From an uncultured Eubacterium sp. (GTDB taxonomy: Bacteria > Bacillota > Clostridia > Peptostreptococcales > Anaerovoracaceae), in assembly GCA_900551775.1 (NCBI GenBank), contig URXI01000023.1, positions 1 through 26,160 of the forward strand: DNA of 26,160 nucleotides. Direction: 5' to 3'. Of this stretch, positions 7,477-14,715 are shown piece by piece. The translations under genes and the position numbers were made by a program. The first letter of the stretch is position 1, and every line of letters begins with the position of its first letter. Under the pieces are notes generated by a model, which saw only the letters and a list, made by a program, of their open reading frames with translations, did no database searches and had not been told where the DNA came from.

Positions 7477-8199
7477 CTAGCCTATCACATCAGCCATTGT
7501 ATACATTCCTGTGTCTTTGCCCTCCATAAACTCAATCGCTCTGCAGGCACCAATTGCAAAGCATCTTCCTGTATATGCCTGGTGTGTAATTTCTATTCTT
7601 TCATCAATTCCGCCAAAATAGATGGTGTGTGTACTAGGAGAATCACCCATCCTTCCGGAATGGAATTCAATCTGCGAAACTTCCATGCCGGCTGCCCCTG
7701 CAATAGCTTCTCCCATTTCCAGAGCTGTTCCGCTAGGTGCGTCAAGCTTATTTCTGTCGTGAATATCCATGATTTCGATATCGCAGGAATCGGCAAGATT
7801 ATCAGCCGCAAATTCCAAAATACGCATCAGCACGTTTACCATAAAAGATGTGTTGGCCGCTTTCAAAACAGGTATCATTTTGCTGGCTTCTTCAATTTTC
7901 CTGTTCTGTTTTTCCGTGAATCCGGTGCTTCCCTCCAGCAATGCCTTGTTATGTGCAAGGCATACCTCCAGTACTTCCATGGCAATTTCCGCCCCGGAAA
8001 AGTCCACCACCATATCGCATTGATCTATCACAGTTTCCAAGTCATCATATACCATGACCCCGCAGATCTCGGTTCCGATATAATCTCTCCCTTTGGGTCC
8101 GATAGCTCCGACCACTTCAATGGCGTCGCATTTCACAGCTTCTTCCAGAATCAAGGAATCCATTTTGCCTTTCGGCGCCGTAATAATTACTTTTATCAT
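7477..8199 (-). CDS. Divergent dihydrodipicolinate reductase (DapB)-like oxidoreductase
   Basis: 240 residues with DapB architecture: N-terminal Rossmann part, a STGF segment at 91-94, and the substrate loop KLDAPSGTAL at 151-160. The start at 8199 is chosen for AGGAGGAG 7 nt upstream; an in-frame upstream extension has no ribosome site and runs into a terminator hairpin. Oddities relative to E. coli DapB as I recall it: the GxxGxxG dinucleotide motif reads APKGKMD, so its first and third Gly are Ala and Asp; the HHRHK catalytic stretch reads HDRNK (H147 and K151 kept, the second and third His replaced); the NFSIGVN region reads NTSFMVN. Known family members reduce a cyclic imine with NAD(P)H. 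Inference: a paralogue specialised for a pathway substrate, perhaps a cyclic imine or keto-amino acid, rather than lysine biosynthesis. It is too short for the DapB-fold 2,4-diaminopentanoate dehydrogenase (about 350 aa). Confidence 0.72.
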   Translation of the reverse strand: MIKVIITAPKGKMDSLILEEAVKCDAIEVVGAIGPKGRDYIGTEICGVMVYDDLETVIDQCDMVVDFSGAEIAMEVLEVCLAHNKALLEGSTGFTEKQNRKIEEASKMIPVLKAANTSFMVNVLMRILEFAADNLADSCDIEIMDIHDRNKLDAPSGTALEMGEAIAGAAGMEVSQIEFHSGRMGDSPSTHTIYFGGIDERIEITHQAYTGRCFAIGACRAIEFMEGKDTGMYTMADVIG

Positions 8200-8224
8200 C
8201 TGTCTTCTCCTCCTGTTCATTATT

Positions 8225-8269
8225 AAGAAAAAAGGCTGACTCCATGCAAAATGCATAATCATCAGCCTT
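8225..8269 (-). terminator. Rho-independent terminator/attenuator between symporter and DapB-like gene
   Basis: On the minus strand AAGGCTGA (8269-8262) pairs with TCAGCCTT (8239-8232), with an inner ATGCA/TGCAT stem, followed by TTTTTTCTT. It closes the symporter transcript. The DapB-like ribosome site begins only about 15 nt later with no room for a separate promoter, so readthrough probably sets DapB-like expression. Confidence 0.75.
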
Positions 8270-8312
8270 AGTCCAACATTTCTATTAGTTTTTTTGTGTA
8301 TTTTATAAGCTA

Positions 8313-9848
8313 TTATGCATGTTTCCTTGCCATATATGTATCATTTTCAGCAACATCCTTGAAGCCGTCAGCCCAATCGATCATAACCTGATCAGGTCCT
8401 TTGACTGCGTTTTCAATCCATGTAACTACACAATACACTACCAGAGCTGCAAGCGGTCCAACACCCATTCCGGATACCCAACTGAGTCCCAAAGGTACAG
8501 TCCATATTACATACATTGCAGGTCCTGCAATTGACGACAAAATTGCTGCCAACTTAGTTCCCTTCTTTGTCAGAACACCACCATAAAGAGGCATAAATAC
8601 AGCGCTTCCTATCCCTGACAGACCAAGGTAAATGAAAATCTGAAGGAATGCAGGTGGGTTAACCATGTTGAATAATAATACTATCAGTGCACAGATAGCA
8701 GTCGCATACCGGGTTACGCGTACCTGTTTTTCAGGCGTCGCTTTCTTTGAAAGACCACCGTAGAGGTCGCGTCCGATAGACTGTCCTATAACCAGAAGAA
8801 TTGAAGTGGCTGTTGATACGATTGCAGAGAAGAATCCTATCATACATACACAAGCAAGAATCGGTGGCAACAGCTGAGACGACATTGTTACGGTCAAATA
8901 ATCTGCTTCTGCATCTGGGAAAATAACTCTTCCGCAAAGTCCGCAGATGAACATAAGATTGAACAAGAATCCGGTAACCATGGAAATCATAGAAAACTTT
9001 GCAACATCTTTCTTATGTACAGCTGGAAGTGCCAAATACCTTGAAGTGATATGGGGTGCGCAGAACATGATAGTGCATCCCCATGTAATAAGGCTGATAA
9101 TTCCCATCCAGCCAACGACGGTTCCGTCTGCCTGAGTTGGTCCAGCTTCAGAAATGTAAAGAGCTTCTGGCCACTTGTCAGCCAGTGTAGCCTCTAGCGA
9201 ATTCATACCGCCAACCTTATAAACCGCTACAACTACCATCATAACACACATAACTGTCATGAAGCATCCCTGGAAGAAGTCTGTCCATGCTACTGAACGA
9301 AGTCCTCCAGTATTAACGTAGAATACTACAACAGCTAACATTATGATTAGGCCAACCTTAAACGGAATACCGGTATATGTTTCCAGAAGAGCTGCAGCAC
9401 CCTTGAACTGGGATACCAGCATGAACAGGAAGCATATAGTAATAACAATCGTCAAGTAGTACTTAAGGAATGGGCAACGATAACGATCGCCAAGATATTC
9501 GGTTAAGGTTAACGAACCATACTTCTCTGCCTGAACACGCATCTTTCTGATAACAATATATCCAGGAAGAACCAGTCCCGGAACAACGCCGACAACAAGC
9601 CAGAAATAAGGCCAGCCGATTGTAGACATCATACCAGGGTCTCCGATGAAGGATCCTGCTGATACCGCAGATGCCGCATATGACATTGCAAGTACAATCA
9701 GAGGAGTTGATTTTCCACCGAGGAAATACTCAACTTCAGCACCAGTACCACCGGATTTGTTTTTTCTGCCGGCCCAAACACCGACATATAATAAGAATCC
9801 CAAGAATGCAACAAGGAATATCCACGCCATTACACGTAGGCTATTCAT
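8313..9848 (-). CDS. Solute:sodium symporter (SSS family, PutP/PanF-like)
   Basis: 511-residue integral membrane protein with about 13 hydrophobic segments. The first spans roughly residues 8-27, and the protein ends in a hydrophilic tail (WADGFKDVAENDTYMARKHA). The family core is visible: YAASAVSAGSFIGDPG in the second segment, a LTEYLGDRY loop, and SAIVSTATSILLVIGQS in the Na+-site region. ATG at 9848 is preferred over an in-frame GTG at 9857 because GAGGTG lies 6 nt before it. Known: SSS proteins import proline, pantothenate and similar solutes with Na+. Inference: in this locus the likely cargo is a hydroxyproline isomer or a related imino or betaine compound. The upstream small membrane protein (9886-10074) resembles the small partners encoded beside other SSS genes. 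Transcribed with it from the promoter at 10238-10266. Confidence 0.88.
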   Translation of the reverse strand: MNSLRVMAWIFLVAFLGFLLYVGVWAGRKNKSGGTGAEVEYFLGGKSTPLIVLAMSYAASAVSAGSFIGDPGMMSTIGWPYFWLVVGVVPGLVLPGYIVIRKMRVQAEKYGSLTLTEYLGDRYRCPFLKYYLTIVITICFLFMLVSQFKGAAALLETYTGIPFKVGLIIMLAVVVFYVNTGGLRSVAWTDFFQGCFMTVMCVMMVVVAVYKVGGMNSLEATLADKWPEALYISEAGPTQADGTVVGWMGIISLITWGCTIMFCAPHITSRYLALPAVHKKDVAKFSMISMVTGFLFNLMFICGLCGRVIFPDAEADYLTVTMSSQLLPPILACVCMIGFFSAIVSTATSILLVIGQSIGRDLYGGLSKKATPEKQVRVTRYATAICALIVLLFNMVNPPAFLQIFIYLGLSGIGSAVFMPLYGGVLTKKGTKLAAILSSIAGPAMYVIWTVPLGLSWVSGMGVGPLAALVVYCVVTWIENAVKGPDQVMIDWADGFKDVAENDTYMARKHA

Positions 9849-9885
9849 ATTTTTCACCTCACTTAAAATTAAGAATTAGTTAATA

Positions 9886-10074
9886 CTATTTAGTCGCCGC
9901 GCTTGCTGCATCTCTTTCTTTTCTTTTCTTAACATTCTGTGCAGCAAGTTCAGCAAGTCTACGGTCAAGATCATCCTCATCACTTGGATTCTTTCCGAGC
10001 CACAGGATGGTGACAACAATACAGATTACCATAGTAAGAGCTGTAATACCGATAAAAAACAACCAAGTAGGCAT
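9886..10074 (-). CDS. Small single-pass membrane partner of the symporter
   Basis: 62 residues: one transmembrane helix (about residues 4-27, WLFFIGITALTMVICIVV), then a charged, probably cytoplasmic tail rich in Lys, Glu, Arg and Ala. The ATG at 10074 is chosen because AAGGAG lies 7-8 nt upstream; an extension to 10110 would start inside that leader. It ends 37 nt before the symporter ATG on the same strand. Comparable one-helix proteins accompany SSS symporters in many Firmicutes (the 'symporter small accessory protein' type; YhdT beside PanF is an analogous case). Inference: stabilises or modulates the transporter. No enzymatic motif is visible. Confidence 0.75.
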   Translation of the reverse strand: MPTWLFFIGITALTMVICIVVTILWLGKNPSDEDDLDRRLAELAAQNVKKRKERDAASAATK

Positions 10075-10101
10075 ATTGTGTCTCCTTTCTTTATGATAAC
10101 G

Positions 10102-10139
10102 GCTGCTCACCGCTCTACCAAAATATTGGTAAGAGCAGC
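10102..10139 (-). other. Hairpin in the symporter-operon 5' leader
   Basis: On the minus strand GCTGCTC (10139-10133) can pair with GAGCAGC (10108-10102). An inner TACCAA/TTGGTA stem competes with an alternative GCTCT..AGAGC pairing. It ends about 18 nt before the AAGGAG site of the small membrane protein. Two mutually exclusive stems beside a ribosome site could control translation, but no known riboswitch class is recognised. Confidence 0.35.
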
Positions 10140-10217
10140 AATAATTTTAGTTGACATCAAAATCTTCATTGACATGCTGATAAATTCAGAGTTATAATTA
10201 CTAGCTTTCGATGCCGC

Positions 10218-10231
10218 ATTGAACGTTCAAT
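10218..10231. promoter_or_regulatory. 14-bp palindrome at the symporter transcription start
   Basis: ATTGAACGTTCAAT is a perfect 14-bp palindrome located 7-20 nt downstream of the -10 box on the minus strand, so it covers the expected +1. This position suits a repressor operator. It does not resemble the sigma-54 activator sites elsewhere in the window. Confidence 0.5.
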
Positions 10232-10237
10232 AATGAC

Positions 10238-10266
10238 TTTATATCATCTCGTTATATATTTGTCAA
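10238..10266 (-). promoter_or_regulatory. Sigma-A promoter of the small-protein/symporter operon
   Basis: On the minus strand, -35 TTGACA (10266-10261), a 17-nt spacer, and -10 TATAAA (10243-10238): a near-consensus housekeeping promoter. The leader to the small-protein ATG is about 155 nt. The transporter unit thus appears to use the housekeeping sigma factor, unlike the neighbouring catabolic genes. Confidence 0.78.
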
Positions 10267-10440
10267 TGGTTTGCCGAGTGGATATTTTACACACAAGTTT
10301 GAATTATTATTAAACACTGAATTTTCATTAAAGAATATAAATGTAATAATATGTCAATTAATAGTTGAATTTACCAAAAATTGATTAATATACTGTTTAT
10401 TTATAGATTTTCTTCAATTTAATGTTAGATAATTTTCAAT

Positions 10441-10457
10441 TTGGCACATAACTTGCA
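10441..10457 (+). promoter_or_regulatory. Sigma-54 promoter, distal, with no obvious gene directly behind it
   Basis: TTGGCACATAACTTGCA is a full -24/-12 consensus (GG 10443-10444, GC 10455-10456, 10 nt between). Transcription would start near 10468 and run through about 350 nt without a credible coding region before the activase remnant. It may be a second promoter for GRE-C or the orphaned promoter of a deleted gene. Confidence 0.7.
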
Positions 10458-10558
10458 ATTATATAATGCTGGAAAGTTATGCGTACCCCCAGAAGGCGTT
10501 GTCCTTGGGCACCTGCCCTTGAAAAATAAGGAAAACAAAAAAATAGCGGGTATTTTTT

Positions 10559-10611
10559 ACCCACTCGATAATTTAGAGGTTGCATTCTCTAACCCACACG
10601 ATAATTTAGAG
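10559..10611. repeat. Paired 20-bp direct repeats, probable activator sites
   Basis: ACCCACTCGATAATTTAGAG (10559-10578) recurs at 10592-10611 with one mismatch (T to A at the seventh base). The offset of 33 bp is about three helical turns, putting both copies on the same DNA face. They end about 145 bp upstream of the -24 box at 10759, a normal distance for sigma-54 enhancer sites. Confidence 0.7.
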
Positions 10612-10756
10612 TGCCCTTTTCTGTATCTATTTTGAGATTTCAGAAAGAAATTCGTCTCATATTTTGTACATTCTTCAAATAATTTACTCTCCGGTATATT
10701 TTTGTCAATCTTCAATTCCCAGTTTCGCTGTCTTTTATTTGAAACAGCTTCTCTCC

Positions 10757-10773
10757 CTGGCACGGTTCTTGCT
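10757..10773 (+). promoter_or_regulatory. Sigma-54 promoter of the activase remnant/GRE-C unit
   Basis: CTGGCACGGTTCTTGCT: GG at 10759-10760 and GC at 10771-10772 separated by 10 nt, with the extended TGGCACG consensus. The predicted start is near 10784, 33 nt before the TTG that opens the activase stub. This is the likely main promoter of GRE-C. Confidence 0.82.
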
Positions 10774-10816
10774 CTGTATCTTACATATCACTTATCAATA
10801 GAAAAGGAGAGCAATT

Positions 10817-10975
10817 TTGATATTCAACATACAGAAATGTTCCATCCATGACGGCACCGAGCCGCCTGCAGAGGAGCAAATCATTCAGTTGGTGAAACTG
10901 GCGGGTCAGATATTAAAACCATCTGGCAAGCAGTGTTTTTATACTAAAAAAAATAAAAAGGAGATATTGTTATGA
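10817..10975 (+). pseudogene. In-frame stub of a GRE-activating enzyme, coupled to GRE-C
   Basis: Seen: an AAGGAG site 7 nt before a TTG opens a 52-codon frame beginning LIFNIQKCSIHDG. This matches the start of glycyl-radical-enzyme activases (consensus F-N-I-Q-K-x-S-I-H-D-G-P-G-I-R-T). Immediately after HDG, where the radical-SAM CxxxCxxC segment should follow, the frame jumps to TEPPAEEQIIQLVKLAGQIL, which resembles a C-terminal activase helix. The stop TGA overlaps the GRE-C ATG (ATGA), the arrangement expected for an activase-GRE pair. Inference: an in-frame deletion removed about 80% of the gene (all Fe-S and SAM-binding parts) and preserved translational coupling to GRE-C. It cannot activate anything, so GRE-C must rely on another activase. 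The N-terminal match is clear; the C-terminal assignment is less certain. Confidence 0.72.
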
Positions 10976-13329
10976 TGTCAGAGAGAATCGCGGCAATGAG
11001 CGACAAAGTGCGCAACACCCAACCGACCATCTGCCTGGACCGCGCCAGGTTGATGACCGAATTTTACAGCCAGCCGTCCATGGAAAACTATATTCTTCGG
11101 AGGGCACAGGCCTTCCAGTATTTTCTGGAGAACAAGAAGATCTTTATCGACCCAGACGGCGAGCAGCTGGCGGGCCACCTGGGTTCCCGCTGGCAGGCGG
11201 TTCCACTCTACCCGGACGTAACCGCCTGGTTATACGACGATTTGGAAACCCTAGACACCAGACCTTCTGATCGTCTGGAGTTCCTGCCCGGTGAAAAAGA
11301 TGAGCTGAGGAAAATCGCAAAGATCTGGAAAGGCCACGCCTTTGGAGATTTTGCCAGAGCACAGACAGAAGACCTGACGAGAAAGATGATCGACGTGGGT
11401 ATCTGCACCCACGGCATTTCCAACCAGTCCACCATGAATCATTCGCCTAATTACGAAGACCTGGTGAAGCACGGTTACCGCTACTACATCGACCAGTGCA
11501 AGGAAAAACTGGCCGCGCACAATGTAGACGACGTCTACGACATGGAGCAGCGAATCGCATGGCAAGCCATGATCATCACCATGGAGGCGATCATCAGCTT
11601 TGCTCACCGCTATGCAGATTTGGCAGAGAACATGGCAGCACAGTGCACCGATGAGACGCGGAAAGCAGAGCTTTTGACCATGGCAGAAAACTGCAGAGTG
11701 GTTCCGGAATTCGCGCCAAAGACCTTCCTGCAGGCAAACCAGCTGGTATGGTTCAACCACTTGTCCCAGGTGCTGGAAGTAGCAGGCGGCGACCACACTC
11801 TGGGCCGTTACGACCAGTACATGTATCCGTTCTACGAAAAGGAGGCTGCCGAAGGCGCCAGTGAAGAATATTTCAAAGATATCATCTTAGAATTCAAGCT
11901 CAAGATCTGCGAGCTTTGGAACATCAGGACAGAAAAGGAGTCCATCGCCGATCCGGGCTGTCCTCTGTGGATGCACATCATGCTGGGAGGCGTCCTGCCA
12001 AGCGGCAAGGACGGCTGTAATGAACTGACCCGCGTATTCTTACGCAGCATGAAAGACCTGCAGACCGACGAGCCTTGTATTTCTTTCCGCTGGCATCCGA
12101 ATATCGACGAGGAGACCTTCCGGCTGGCCATCGACGTAGCGAGAGAAGGCGGCAGCCACCCGGCCTTTTATAACGACACCACGGCAATCACCTACCTTCT
12201 GGGCTTAGGCTTCACCTTGAAGGAAGCGCGTAACTGGGGCATCTGTGGCTGCATCGAGCCGCACGTTCTGGGCAAGACAGACTTTCAGAGCAATCCAGGG
12301 TATTTCAACCCGATCAAAATCTTCGAAATCGCCCTCCATAACGGCTATGATCCCGTCAGCAAAACGCAGCTTGGACCGGTAACCGGCGATCCTAGAGATT
12401 TCACTTGTATAGAAGACGTCATGGATGCCTATGCGGAGCAGCATGATTTCTTCCTGAAAGAATTCGTCACACTGTGCAACCGGACCCTGGCGGCCCACGC
12501 TTATGCGCTGCCGACTTTGATCGGCTCCTGTTTCTCCGTAGGCTGCATTGAGAAGGGAAAGCTGTTACAGCAGAAAGGCTCCAATCACCACTATTCGGCC
12601 ATCGCCATCTCCGGCATCGCTAATATCGTGGATTCCCTGGCTGCCATCGATGAGTGCATCTTCAAGAAGCATTACTTGACTATGGGTGAGCTGATCGACC
12701 TGCTGGATACCAACTTTGAGGGTCGCGAAGATCTGCGCCAGCTTTTGATCAACAAAGCGCCGAAATTTGGAAACGACATCGAAGAGGTTGACAAGTATGC
12801 CGGCTGGCTCATCGGATTCATCGACGATTCCTTCCAGCAGTATCACGATGCCCACGGCGGACCATATACTACATTGGTCGCCACACAGGCTTACAATATC
12901 GAACTGGGCAAGCTGATCGGTGCAACCCCTGACGGCAGACTGGCAGGAACCGCTCTCGCCGACAATGCATCGCCTTCTCTGGGCTGTGATGTCAACGGAC
13001 CTACTGCAGTAGTGAACTCCTTAGGCGCCTGCGACGAGCTGGTACCGCAAAGCGGCCTGTTATTGAATCAGCGCTTCGATCCAGCCATCGTTGCCGGGGA
13101 AAAGGGCATCGACATCATCGAGACCGTATTCCGCGCCCACTTTGCCCAGAACGGCTACCACATCCAAATCAACGTGGTGGACGATGAAACTCTGCGCGCA
13201 GCGCAAAAAGATCCGGATAACTACAGACATATCCTGGTTCGCGTAGCGGGGTATTCGGCCTACTTCGTCGATCTCAGCGCAGAAATACAGGACAATATCA
13301 TCGAGAGGACCATTCAGAGAAGCGTATAA
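10972..13329 (+). CDS. Glycyl radical enzyme GRE-C (HplG-like clade)
   Basis: Complete 785-residue GRE. The GICGCIEP loop provides C427 (thiyl) and E429 (base), and RVAGYSAYF near the C-terminus provides the radical glycine G760. NQRFDPAIV and VDDETLRAAQKDP are shared with GRE-A. Active-site-like segments (STMNHSP, LLGLGFTLKEARNWG, VLGKTDFQSN, GGDHTLGR) match the partial GRE-B and not GRE-A, so B and C form one subtype. AAGGAG lies 8 nt before the ATG at 10972; a second ATG follows at once (10975). Its codons are clearly richer in G and C than those of GRE-A/B, suggesting a different history despite the close relationship. It is expressed from a sigma-54 promoter through the activase stub. 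Inference: a C-N or C-O eliminase acting on a hydroxylated cyclic amino acid or relative. The exact substrate is open. Confidence 0.88.
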   Translation: MMSERIAAMSDKVRNTQPTICLDRARLMTEFYSQPSMENYILRRAQAFQYFLENKKIFIDPDGEQLAGHLGSRWQAVPLYPDVTAWLYDDLETLDTRPSDRLEFLPGEKDELRKIAKIWKGHAFGDFARAQTEDLTRKMIDVGICTHGISNQSTMNHSPNYEDLVKHGYRYYIDQCKEKLAAHNVDDVYDMEQRIAWQAMIITMEAIISFAHRYADLAENMAAQCTDETRKAELLTMAENCRVVPEFAPKTFLQANQLVWFNHLSQVLEVAGGDHTLGRYDQYMYPFYEKEAAEGASEEYFKDIILEFKLKICELWNIRTEKESIADPGCPLWMHIMLGGVLPSGKDGCNELTRVFLRSMKDLQTDEPCISFRWHPNIDEETFRLAIDVAREGGSHPAFYNDTTAITYLLGLGFTLKEARNWGICGCIEPHVLGKTDFQSNPGYFNPIKIFEIALHNGYDPVSKTQLGPVTGDPRDFTCIEDVMDAYAEQHDFFLKEFVTLCNRTLAAHAYALPTLIGSCFSVGCIEKGKLLQQKGSNHHYSAIAISGIANIVDSLAAIDECIFKKHYLTMGELIDLLDTNFEGREDLRQLLINKAPKFGNDIEEVDKYAGWLIGFIDDSFQQYHDAHGGPYTTLVATQAYNIELGKLIGATPDGRLAGTALADNASPSLGCDVNGPTAVVNSLGACDELVPQSGLLLNQRFDPAIVAGEKGIDIIETVFRAHFAQNGYHIQINVVDDETLRAAQKDPDNYRHILVRVAGYSAYFVDLSAEIQDNIIERTIQRSV

Positions 13330-13368
13330 GGCGTTCCCCTTGCGATATCCTAAACCGAAAAAAACATT

Positions 13369-13402
13369 ACAAAGACCCGGTTCAACTGAAAAGGGGCTTT
13401 GT
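13369..13402 (-). terminator. Terminator between convergent GRE-C and acetyl-CoA acetyltransferase
   Basis: ACAAAGACCC (13369-13378) pairs with GGGGCTTTGT (13393-13402), nine of ten positions. On the minus strand it is followed by TAATGTTTTTTT, so it mainly ends the acetyltransferase transcript. It may also slow GRE-C transcription from the other side. Confidence 0.7.
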
Positions 13403-13433
13403 CGTCATACATTTGTAAAAATTATGTCTGTCG

Positions 13434-14618
13434 TTATTTTTCAACAACCATAGCAGTTCCCATACCGCCGCCGATACATAATGTAGCTAAGCCGTATTTT
13501 GCGTCTGCTCTCTTCTGCATCTCGTAAATCAATGTGATCAGAATTCTAGCTCCGGAAGCTCCGATTGGGTGTCCAAGCGCGATTGCGCCACCATTTACGT
13601 TGAGCTTTTCTGGATCAATACCAAGATCCTTACCTACTGCTACAGACTGTGCTGCGAAAGCTTCGTTTGCTTCGATTAAGTCCATGTCCTCGATCGCAAG
13701 ACCTGCTTTTTCTAATGCTTTCTTTGAAGAAGGTACTGGTCCGATACCCATGATCTTAGGGTCAACACCGGCAGATGCATATCCCTTGATTGAGCAAAGA
13801 GGCTTTAATCCTAATTCGTCAGCCTTTTCTTTGGACATTACGACAAGAGCTGCACCGGAGTCGTTGATACCAGAAGCGTTAGCTGCTGTAACAATTCCGC
13901 CGTCTCTCTTGAAAGCAGGTTTCAGTTTTGCAAGCTTTTCGATTGTGGAACCGAACTTAGGGTGTTCGTCTGTATCAAATACGATTGGATCGCCTTTTCT
14001 CTGTGGAATTTCAACTGGAACGATTTCATCTTTGAATTTGCCAGCTTTGATAGCTGCTTCAGCCTTCTGCTGTGAAGCAAGTGCAAACTCATCTAATTCT
14101 TCTCTGGTCAGTCCCCACTGTTCAACGATATTCTCAGCAGTCATACCCATGTGGTAGTTGTTGAATGCTTCCCAAAGTCCATCGTTAACCATCATGTCAA
14201 CCATCTGCGTGTTGTTCATTCTAGCGCCCCATCTTGCGGAAGGAACAGCATATCCAGCCATGGACATGTTCTCGGCACCACCAGCAACGACGATATCTGC
14301 ATCGCCAGCTTTGATGATCTGTGCAGCAAGTTCAACAGCTCTCAGACCGGAACCGCAAACCTTGTTGATTGTCATTGTTGGAACTTCGATAGGAATACCA
14401 GCATCCAGAGACATCTGTCTTGAAACGTTCTGGCCTAATCCACCCTGCAGGACGCAGCCCATGATTACTTCGTCAACCATTTCTGGTTTGATTCCAGCTC
14501 TTTCTATAGCGGCTTTAATAGAAATTGCTCCTAAAGTTCTTGCTGGAACGGTTTTCAGTGATCCACCAAAGCTTCCGATTGGTGTTCTGGCTGCGCCTAC
14601 GATTACTACCTCTTTCAT
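13434..14618 (-). CDS. thlA: Acetyl-CoA acetyltransferase (thiolase II)
   Basis: 394 residues, the standard length. It condenses two acetyl-CoA to acetoacetyl-CoA or runs in reverse. All thiolase signatures are present: acyl-accepting C88 in NKVCGSGLRA, GGAENMS, NEAFAAQ, GHPIGASGARI with the catalytic His (about 350), and CIGGGMGTAM with the second Cys (about 381). The ATG at 14618 has AAAGGAGG 10 nt upstream. The codon choice is strongly biased and uniform, as in highly expressed genes, and unlike the G+C-rich GRE-C beside it. It stands alone between a terminator and a 97-nt upstream gap containing a small AGCCA/TGGCT stem. Inference: central butyrate-type fermentation, taking the acetyl-CoA produced by amino-acid pathways such as OrtAB. 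Confidence 0.95.
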   Translation of the reverse strand: MKEVVIVGAARTPIGSFGGSLKTVPARTLGAISIKAAIERAGIKPEMVDEVIMGCVLQGGLGQNVSRQMSLDAGIPIEVPTMTINKVCGSGLRAVELAAQIIKAGDADIVVAGGAENMSMAGYAVPSARWGARMNNTQMVDMMVNDGLWEAFNNYHMGMTAENIVEQWGLTREELDEFALASQQKAEAAIKAGKFKDEIVPVEIPQRKGDPIVFDTDEHPKFGSTIEKLAKLKPAFKRDGGIVTAANASGINDSGAALVVMSKEKADELGLKPLCSIKGYASAGVDPKIMGIGPVPSSKKALEKAGLAIEDMDLIEANEAFAAQSVAVGKDLGIDPEKLNVNGGAIALGHPIGASGARILITLIYEMQKRADAKYGLATLCIGGGMGTAMVVEK

Positions 14619-14715
14619 TTATATGTACCTCCTTTATTAACAAGCCATTTTTGGCTAATTGACAATAACGATATATTTTGTTAAATTCTTCACATACTCA
14701 TTCTACTATATCCCA

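Larger units (their letters stand above)
10267..10816. other. Long regulatory intergenic tract upstream of GRE-C
   Basis: No supportable protein gene lies in this A+T-rich stretch. It holds a sigma-54 promoter at 10441-10457, a GGGTA/TACCC hairpin at about 10549-10563, a 20-bp direct repeat pair (10559-10611), and a second sigma-54 promoter at 10757-10773. The first ~170 bases contain nothing I can identify. Confidence 0.6.

Noticed and set aside
7477..8199. DapB-like gene as 2,4-diaminopentanoate dehydrogenase (Ord)
   Set aside because: Only 240 residues against about 350, and it keeps the DAPSGTAL loop typical of DapB.
10262..10275. Possible minus-strand sigma-54 promoter upstream of the symporter
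   Set aside because: A GG is present, but the base pair 10 nt further is AC rather than GC; the overlapping TTGACA/TATAAA promoter is far better.
10559..10611. Start of a CRISPR array
   Set aside because: Only two 20-bp copies, with a 13-nt gap and no cas genes; phasing and position suit activator sites.
10441..10635. 64-codon open frame in the GRE-C upstream tract
   Set aside because: It begins inside the sigma-54 promoter, has no ribosome site, and runs through the direct repeats.
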